From the NCBI GenBank assembly GCA_016932895.1, contig JAFGCA010000304.1:1-10621 (forward strand): DNA of 10,621 nucleotides. The letters are read 5' to 3'. The position numbers and the translations under genes are program-made. The DNA is from Sedimentisphaerales bacterium (GTDB lineage Bacteria; Planctomycetota; Phycisphaerae; Sedimentisphaerales; SG8-4). A model generated the notes under the pieces. The model made no database searches, was not told where the DNA came from, and saw nothing but the letters and a program-made list of their open reading frames with translations. Shown here piece by piece: positions 6,794-10,621 of the stretch (position 1 is its first letter; every line of letters starts with the position of its first letter).

Positions 6794-7324
6794 ATGAACT
6801 GCGAGTTGCCCCCATCCGAGGTCGTATACGCAGGGAGGACCCTCGACGTGATCCACAGTCGTACCCATCCTGGCGGAAAGAGGATCGTCGAGTATGAATT
6901 CGTCAGGCGGCGTAGAGTCGCGATGGCGATCCCTTTGCCAGACCGGCATACAGTCCTCATGGTCCACCAGTATCGACCGGCGCTGAATGCGCGGATATGG
7001 GAATTCCCGGCAGGCACCATTGAGGATGGGGAAAGTCCGCTTGAGGCGGCTAGACGCGAACTCGAGGAAGAGACGGGCTACAAGTCGGGCGAACTGCAAC
7101 TTGTGTTGGAGTTTTTTACCTCGCCGCACTTCTCGGATGAGAAGGTTCATGTCTTTGTAGCGCGAGACCTGGGTCCCGGGAGCCAACGCCTGCGAGAGAA
7201 GGAGTTCCTGTCCGTCCACCAAGTCGCACGTGACAGCCTTCTGGCCAAATGTCGGGGGAACGAAATAATCGACGCTAAGACCATTGTGGCCTGTGACTAC
7301 TTGCTAAGGGATTATGTGGAGTGA
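6794..7324 (+). CDS. Nudix hydrolase, ADP-ribose pyrophosphatase type
   Basis: A 176-residue protein with a perfect Nudix box at residues 74-96: Gly74, Glu80, then REL-EEE-TG-Tyr with Arg88, Glu89, Glu92, Glu93 and Gly95 in the G-x5-E-x7-REUxEExGU spacing. The flanking WEFPAGTIEDGE and, after the box, FFTSPHFSDEKVHVFVA (SP...SDE) are typical of the NudF/ADP-ribose pyrophosphatase branch, which cleaves ADP-ribose and similar nucleoside diphosphate derivatives with Mg2+. Exact substrate selectivity cannot be read. ATG 6794 is chosen because it falls 2 nt after the methyltransferase stop and directly before the conserved N-terminal strand; an in-frame ATG at 6764 would overlap the methyltransferase. 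The next gene overlaps by 4 nt (GTGA). In this operon it could limit a nucleotide signal or toxic ADP-ribose product, which is inference. Confidence 0.88.
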   Translation: MNCELPPSEVVYAGRTLDVIHSRTHPGGKRIVEYEFVRRRRVAMAIPLPDRHTVLMVHQYRPALNARIWEFPAGTIEDGESPLEAARRELEEETGYKSGELQLVLEFFTSPHFSDEKVHVFVARDLGPGSQRLREKEFLSVHQVARDSLLAKCRGNEIIDAKTIVACDYLLRDYVE

Positions 7325-8199
7325 CCGTGAAGAAACGAATACTCTTGAAGTTCCTGAGCGCAACCCTTGAGAATGCCTTTCTGCTGGGTGCCATGGGCTT
7401 CACCGTGTACATCCTCTTGACGAATCAGTTTCAGGGTTCCAGAACTGATTGTCTGCTTCAGTGGATAATCACGCTTCTGGGATTACTCGCGGTTTCTCTG
7501 CTGGTAGAGCGACTGGGCAAACTACGGAGAATGGACGACCGTGTCGCGCAGATTCACGAGCACTTCTTGTCGCGAGAAGGAAAGCCGTCGGCCGATCTGA
7601 TCTTCTCCAATCGCAAGTTGCTCTCCCCACTAGAGGATAGGCTGGATTCCGCCCGACACATTGACGTCAACGGAGGATCGCTCTTCCGCTTGACGTCGGG
7701 ATACATCGGATATTTCCAGCAGAAGGCAGCCGACGGTTGTCGGCTGCGATTTCTACTTGTGGACCCCGATAGCGAAGCAGCAAAGATACTTGCTCGCCAC
7801 GTATGCTATGAGATTCAGAATCTCGACGAGTATGTCGGGCACATACGGACTTCTCTCGCCAACTTGCTCCGGTTGAAGCAGGAATACAGTAAACTCGTGG
7901 ACATCCGAGTCTACGACTGTGTCCCTCCTTTCGGTCTCTTGATCTCCGATCCGCGTAAGCCGTGCGGACAAGTGCAGGCTGAGATATACTCGTTTGCAGT
8001 TCCCATCCGCGAAAGGCCCGAATTCACGCTCACTGCGGCACATGATCCTAGATATTTCGACTTCTTCGTGAAACAGTACGAGGCAGCGTGGGGAAAGGCC
8101 AAGGTATACACCGGCGAAGGGACGCAAGGTGCCGGGGCGGCCGATGCTCCTTCGCCTCAGGATCCGCCTGCCCCACGACGACGAAAGAAGAAAAGGTAA
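7321..8199 (+). CDS. Two-TM membrane protein with a PLD/DUF5919-like soluble domain
   Basis: A 292-residue protein starting at GTG 7321, overlapping the Nudix stop by 4 nt. Two hydrophobic helices (about 12-34 and 46-66) anchor it. A charged segment (67-105) leads into a soluble domain at 106-260. Its features are RHIDVNGGSLFRLTSGY, LRFLLVDPDSEAAKIL, VDIRVYDCVPPFGLLISD and FDFFVKQYEAAW, the strand and helix pattern of phospholipase-D-like folds such as DUF5919. No HKD (HxKx4D) catalytic motif is visible, so it is probably non-enzymatic or ligand-binding. The tail (263-292) is Pro/Ala-rich and ends in a very basic PRRRKKKR. Two-TM proteins with soluble sensor domains are recurrent effectors in bacterial conflict systems; that role here is inferred from architecture and neighbours. 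The family assignment comes from recalled pattern only. Confidence 0.72.
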   Translation: MTVKKRILLKFLSATLENAFLLGAMGFTVYILLTNQFQGSRTDCLLQWIITLLGLLAVSLLVERLGKLRRMDDRVAQIHEHFLSREGKPSADLIFSNRKLLSPLEDRLDSARHIDVNGGSLFRLTSGYIGYFQQKAADGCRLRFLLVDPDSEAAKILARHVCYEIQNLDEYVGHIRTSLANLLRLKQEYSKLVDIRVYDCVPPFGLLISDPRKPCGQVQAEIYSFAVPIRERPEFTLTAAHDPRYFDFFVKQYEAAWGKAKVYTGEGTQGAGAADAPSPQDPPAPRRRKKKR

Positions 8200-8204
8200 C
8201 AGCT

Positions 8205-9254
8205 ATGGCCCACGGAATGCGCCGGTTGCGCTTTACGGATATAGACATTACAGATCCATTTTTTGACTCCCTCAAGGAGGCCTATCGTGAATTCGAGGAC
8301 TGGTTCAGAAGGAAGGCGGAAGAGGAGGCGTATGTAATCGAGAATAATGCGGCTCTTGTTGCCTTTCTCTACCTCAAGATTGAAGAAGGGCCTGTTGAGG
8401 ACGTCGTTCCGCGGCTGCCTCCGAAGAGACGGCTGAAGATCGGCACTTTCAAGATACAAGCCCATCAAACGCGACTCGGTGAAAGGTTCGTCAAGAAAGC
8501 TTTCGACCACGCGATTGGAGAGAACGTTGAAGAAATCTACATCACGGTGTTTCCTGTTCATCTATCTCTGATCAACATCCTTGCCCGATACGGATTTGAG
8601 CACGTGGGAGACAAGTGCAGCGCCAATGGCACGGAAAGAGTCCTGTTGAGGCGGCTCCATCAGCACACAGGGGACTTGCTGCTCGATTATCCCCTTGTTC
8701 ACGCCGGCCATTCGCAGAAATACCTGCTCAGCATCCATCCGAAATATCATACGAGGCTCCTCCCTGATTCAATACTGAACAATGAGACCATTGACGTGGT
8801 CCATGATGTGGCCTATACAAACAGCATTCACAAAGTTTATGTGTGTTCGATGGACTTGGCTTCTCTTCGGAGAGGAGACATCTTGGTAATATACAGAACA
8901 TCCGATAACCGAGGCCCGGCCAGGTTCAGATCTGTCATCACATCTGTCTGTGTCGTTGAAGAAGTGAGAAGTCGCGAGCAATTCTCGGACGCGAAAGCCT
9001 TTGTTAAGTACTGTGGCCGCCGATCAGTCTTCGCGGACGAGGAACTCCTTGGCTGGTACAGGCGGCGTCCTCGCCTATTTGTCGTTCGCTTCACGTACAA
9101 TGCCGCTCTTCAGCGCCGGATAACGCGGGGAACGCTTATAGACGAGGTTGGCTTACCCGAGGAAGACTACTGGGGCTTTCTTCCTCTCAGCGATGGCCAG
9201 TTCCGAAAGATGATCCAGGTGGGTGGAATAGATGAGAGCACTATTATCGATTAG
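8205..9254 (+). CDS. GNAT acetyltransferase-like protein with C-terminal EVE/ASCH (PUA-like) domain
   Basis: A 349-residue two-domain protein. Residues 1-150 resemble a GNAT fold: KIGTFKIQAHQTRLGERFVKKAFDHA (78-103) occupies motif A, and VEEIYITVFPVHLSLINILARYGFEHVG (108-135) the following strand-helix-strand. Only the last glycine (Gly92) of the usual Q/RxxGxG acetyl-CoA loop is present, so activity may be altered. Residues 172-345 form a PUA-like EVE/ASCH-type domain: KYLLSIHPKYHTRLLPDSIL, IHKVYVCSMDLASLRRGDILVIYRT, GRRSVFADEEL and PRLFVVRFTYN. Such domains bind RNA or modified bases. ATG 8205 has AAAAGG 8 nt upstream and lies 5 nt after the previous stop; an upstream open extension lacks homology. 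It overlaps the ASCH gene by 23 nt. The pair GNAT-PUA plus ASCH appears to be a functional unit, which is inference from overlap and recalled co-occurrence. Confidence 0.8.
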   Translation: MAHGMRRLRFTDIDITDPFFDSLKEAYREFEDWFRRKAEEEAYVIENNAALVAFLYLKIEEGPVEDVVPRLPPKRRLKIGTFKIQAHQTRLGERFVKKAFDHAIGENVEEIYITVFPVHLSLINILARYGFEHVGDKCSANGTERVLLRRLHQHTGDLLLDYPLVHAGHSQKYLLSIHPKYHTRLLPDSILNNETIDVVHDVAYTNSIHKVYVCSMDLASLRRGDILVIYRTSDNRGPARFRSVITSVCVVEEVRSREQFSDAKAFVKYCGRRSVFADEELLGWYRRRPRLFVVRFTYNAALQRRITRGTLIDEVGLPEEDYWGFLPLSDGQFRKMIQVGGIDESTIID

Positions 9255-9600
9255 GCCGGAGTTCGCATCAGCGATATTCAGGGGCGACAAGCGATACGAA
9301 TTCCGCCGTACGATCTTCAAAGAACGGGTCGATGTAGTTGTTGTCTACGTAAGCTCCCCCGTCTGTCACGTTGCCGGGGAATTCGACGTGCGTCGCATAA
9401 TCCATGACTCGATTTCGAGCTTGTGGGAACAGACTTGTGCCCACGCGGGCATTGATAAGCGCGCGTTCCTCCAGTACTTCCGAGGCCGAGAGTATGGCTA
9501 TGGCCTGCAAATAGGGACCGTCCGTGTATATGAGCGTCCCCTCAACCTCAGTGAGCATTTTGGGGTGAGTCCCCCCCAGTCTTTTCGCTACGTAGTGTAG
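9232..9600 (+). CDS. ASCH-domain protein
   Basis: A 122-residue single-domain protein with the ASCH superfamily signature GxKxxExR realised as GDKRYEFR (Gly18, Lys20, Glu23, Arg25). It begins ALLSIRPEFASAIF and ends PPQSFRYVV, both typical of the stand-alone branch. VVVYVSSPVCHVAGEFDV (35-52) supplies the PUA-like core strands. ASCH proteins are proposed to bind RNA or modified nucleosides, and some relatives hydrolyse acetylated cytidine; no catalytic assignment is made here. ATG 9232 lies inside the end of the GNAT gene (23-nt overlap), implying translational coupling. It is the last gene of the operon. The reading frame on the opposite strand over this gene is rejected because the + strand protein matches a known family. 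Confidence 0.85.
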   Translation: MRALLSIRPEFASAIFRGDKRYEFRRTIFKERVDVVVVYVSSPVCHVAGEFDVRRIIHDSISSLWEQTCAHAGIDKRAFLQYFRGREYGYGLQIGTVRVYERPLNLSEHFGVSPPQSFRYVV

Positions 9601-9702
9601 TTCGTGCTCGGTCTCTTGCTTCCGTCGCTCGGTCAAGTGCATGTCAGCAGTGATGGGCAGAAAACGGAGCCGGGCGATCCCAGGGAGAGCCATTCCACCA
9701 GC

Positions 9703-9723
9703 CCCCGGCCCAGGGGGCCGGGG
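9703..9723. other. Strong GC hairpin, possible transcript end
   Basis: CCCCGGCCC (9703-9711) pairs perfectly with GGGCCGGGG (9715-9723) across a 3-nt loop. It lies about 100 nt after the ASCH stop but is followed by AAAGG rather than T on the + strand and has no T-run in the other direction either. It may stabilise the 3' end of the operon mRNA; a classical terminator is not supported. Confidence 0.4.
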
Positions 9724-9743
9724 AAAGGTCCGATTCTGAATCT

Positions 9744-9770
9744 AATCTGTGTCAATCTGCGTAGTCTGCG
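9744..9770. repeat. Short AATCTG-type tandem repeat
   Basis: AATCTGTGT (9744), AATCTGCGT (9754) and AGTCTGCGA (9763) are three 9-10 bp near-copies, preceded by a related TGAATCT. Strings of this kind recur between genes in many bacterial genomes. Confidence 0.4.
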
Positions 9771-9915
9771 AAAAAGAGTGGGCTTTCAGGCGACGCCGTC
9801 GGGGTCAAACAGGGGTTCTCGGGCCCCGGCGGGGGCGGTATCGGACGCTTTGGCCTTAACTGCCGCCGGCAGGGGGCTTTAGCTCGGCGCGGGGCGACTT
9901 CGGGCGGGCGATTCG

Positions 9916-10146
9916 AAGCTTCCAATGGGCTAAACCAAGCTTGAAATGACCGAAACCAAGCTTCATCCGGGCTGGATGAAGCTTCGAATGGGCGGGATCA
10001 AGCTTGGAATGGGCCGGAGTAAGCTTGAAATGACCGATTCGAAGCTTCGAATGGGCTAAACCAAGCTTGAAATGACCAAGACCAAGCTTCGAACAGGCTA
10101 AACCAAGCTTCCCATGACCAGGACGAAGCTTCGAACGGGCGATTCG
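9916..10146. repeat. 21-bp tandem array, eleven units each headed by AAGCTT
   Basis: Perfect AAGCTT hexamers occur at 9916, 9937, 9958, 9979, 10000, 10021, 10042, 10063, 10084, 10105 and 10126, exactly 21 bp apart. The remaining 15 bp fall into two types: A (for example CGAATGGGCTAAACC) and B (for example GAAATGACCGAAACC), which alternate strictly over the last six units, giving a 42-bp higher-order period. A degenerate copy precedes the array (9895-9915) and a decayed one (GGGCTT, 10146-10151) follows. Frames through the array give heptad peptides (for example F-E/Q-A-W-S), but stop codons interrupt them on both strands, so coding is unlikely. Twenty-one bp is two helical turns, placing every AAGCTT on one DNA face. 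Confidence 0.92.
9958..9984. repeat. Long perfect inverted repeat inside the 21-bp array
   Basis: AAGCTTCATCC (9958-9968) and GGATGAAGCTT (9974-9984) are perfect reverse complements around GGGCT. This unit is neither type A nor type B and looks like a separate, cruciform-capable variant. Confidence 0.75.
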
Positions 10147-10428
10147 GGCTTCGCCTGCGGCGAGAATGAGGGCGGGACCGGCGGGATTCTCTCACCTTTC
10201 GCTAAAGGCGCGTGACATTTCGTCCGATGGGGTACGCCGGAAGCCGGCGGCGAGAGGCGGGCGAGCACAGCTCTTCTTGTTGCTTATTCCTGTCGTGACA
10301 TCCTAACGAATCGGCCCGAGGGCGGCGTGCCTGTGTGGGCGCGTACGCGTCGGGCGCTAACGAACACCGGCCGGTGGCGGTCACATCATCCGTCCCGCGA
10401 CCGCCCGGCATGCGGAAGGAGACTGAAC
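10147..10428. other. Intergenic region upstream of the last gene
   Basis: No gene, RNA family or clear promoter was recognised. The only repeat noticed is TAACGAA, present twice (10304-10310 and near 10358). The promoter of the downstream gene presumably lies here. Confidence 0.5.
10416..10421 (+). promoter_or_regulatory. Ribosome-binding site of the last gene
   Basis: AAGGAG lies 7 nt before the ATG at 10429, at optimal spacing, and fixes the start. Confidence 0.75.
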
Positions 10429-10621
10429 ATGGCTCAATTCCCCACTACGGAAGCGAATGTCGCCGTTTTGGCCGACGAGATGATCGCGGGCTTTACCGCG
10501 CACACGGATGTCTATCCCGCCCCACCCGTGATACCGGAGAACCTGACGACCACGAAGGACGACTACGTCGCGGCCAAGAATGCCCTGGTCGCCGCCGAGG
10601 CGGCGCTCGAGCAGGCCCGCG
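10429..10621 (+). CDS. N-terminal part of a planctomycete-type protein of unknown function
   Basis: The gene runs off the right edge with 64 codons visible. The start MAQFPTTEANVAVLADEMIAGFTAHTDVYPAPPV is followed by an Ala/Glu-rich helical segment (KDDYVAAKNALVAAEAALEQAR) likely to form a coiled coil. There is no signal peptide or membrane helix at the N-terminus. Proteins with a similar FPT-x-E-A...VYPAPPV start followed by an Ala-rich helix are recalled from Planctomycetota and related MAGs, some with a later fibronectin type III domain; no function is known and the C-terminal part is not visible here. A strong ribosome-binding site (AAGGAG) precedes the ATG. It follows 282 bp of non-coding sequence downstream of the 21-bp array and is probably its own transcription unit. 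Confidence 0.8.
   Translation, partial: MAQFPTTEANVAVLADEMIAGFTAHTDVYPAPPVIPENLTTTKDDYVAAKNALVAAEAALEQAR

Larger units (their letters stand above)
9601..9915. other. Non-coding stretch after the ASCH operon
   Basis: No gene was recognised in these 315 bases; an open frame of 92 codons on the + strand has no protein-like features. The stretch holds the hairpin at 9703-9723, the AATCTG repeats at 9744-9770 and a degenerate outer copy of the 21-bp repeat at 9895-9915. Confidence 0.6.

Noticed and set aside
9268..9693. 141-codon open frame on the minus strand opposite the ASCH gene
   Set aside because: It looks fairly protein-like, but the + strand carries the exact ASCH signature and family-typical ends.
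9916..10146. CRISPR array
   Set aside because: The units are contiguous 21-mers with a 6-bp invariant core, without repeat/spacer lengths of 25-40 bp and without cas genes.
9998..10195. Heptad-repeat protein (F-E/Q-A-W-S type) on the minus strand through the 21-bp array
   Set aside because: The 21-bp period automatically yields heptads; the frame stops at 9998-10000 in mid-array and has no proper start, so a DNA-level repeat is simpler.

Overview
The window looks like a GC-rich chromosomal segment from a Planctomycetota-like bacterium. This is inferred from a dockerin-like calcium-binding repeat pair at the end of the first protein, from a last protein whose start resembles a recurrent planctomycetal family, and from overall composition. 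No rRNA, tRNA, transposase or CRISPR array was seen. All convincing protein genes are on the + strand.

Region 1 (3-5529) is a compact, high-GC block. It holds the 3' end of a secreted protein with a dockerin-like tail, an MFS transporter, a thioredoxin-fold [2Fe-2S] ferredoxin, a single polypeptide fusing the molybdate-binding protein ModA to the permease ModB, the ATPase ModC with a TOBE/Mop-like C-terminus, and a class I glutamine amidotransferase. Spacings are tiny or negative (7 nt, 9 nt, 37 nt, 11-nt overlap, 35-nt overlap), so MFS to amidotransferase reads as one operon built around molybdate uptake.

Region 2 (5530-6131) has no recognisable gene but contains structure: a degenerate 7-bp tandem repeat, a near-consensus minus-strand sigma-70-type promoter followed about 60 nt later by an intrinsic terminator (a candidate small RNA carrying a hairpin-embedded ATG-GCG-TAA), and a long inverted repeat with mutually exclusive pairings that may lie in the leader of the next operon.

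Region 3 (6132-9600) is a five-gene operon with visibly lower GC: SAM methyltransferase, Nudix hydrolase of ADP-ribose pyrophosphatase type, a two-TM membrane protein with a PLD/DUF5919-like soluble domain, a GNAT protein with a C-terminal EVE/ASCH (PUA-like) domain, and a stand-alone ASCH protein. It has the architecture of a mobile accessory cassette combining nucleotide processing, RNA/base recognition and a membrane component. It is the best candidate here for an undescribed system; a conflict or stress role is inference only.

Region 4 (9601-10428) is non-coding. It holds a strong GC hairpin, a short AATCTG-type repeat, and a striking array of eleven AAGCTT-headed units in exact 21-bp register. 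The window closes with the first 64 codons of a planctomycete-type protein of unknown function.
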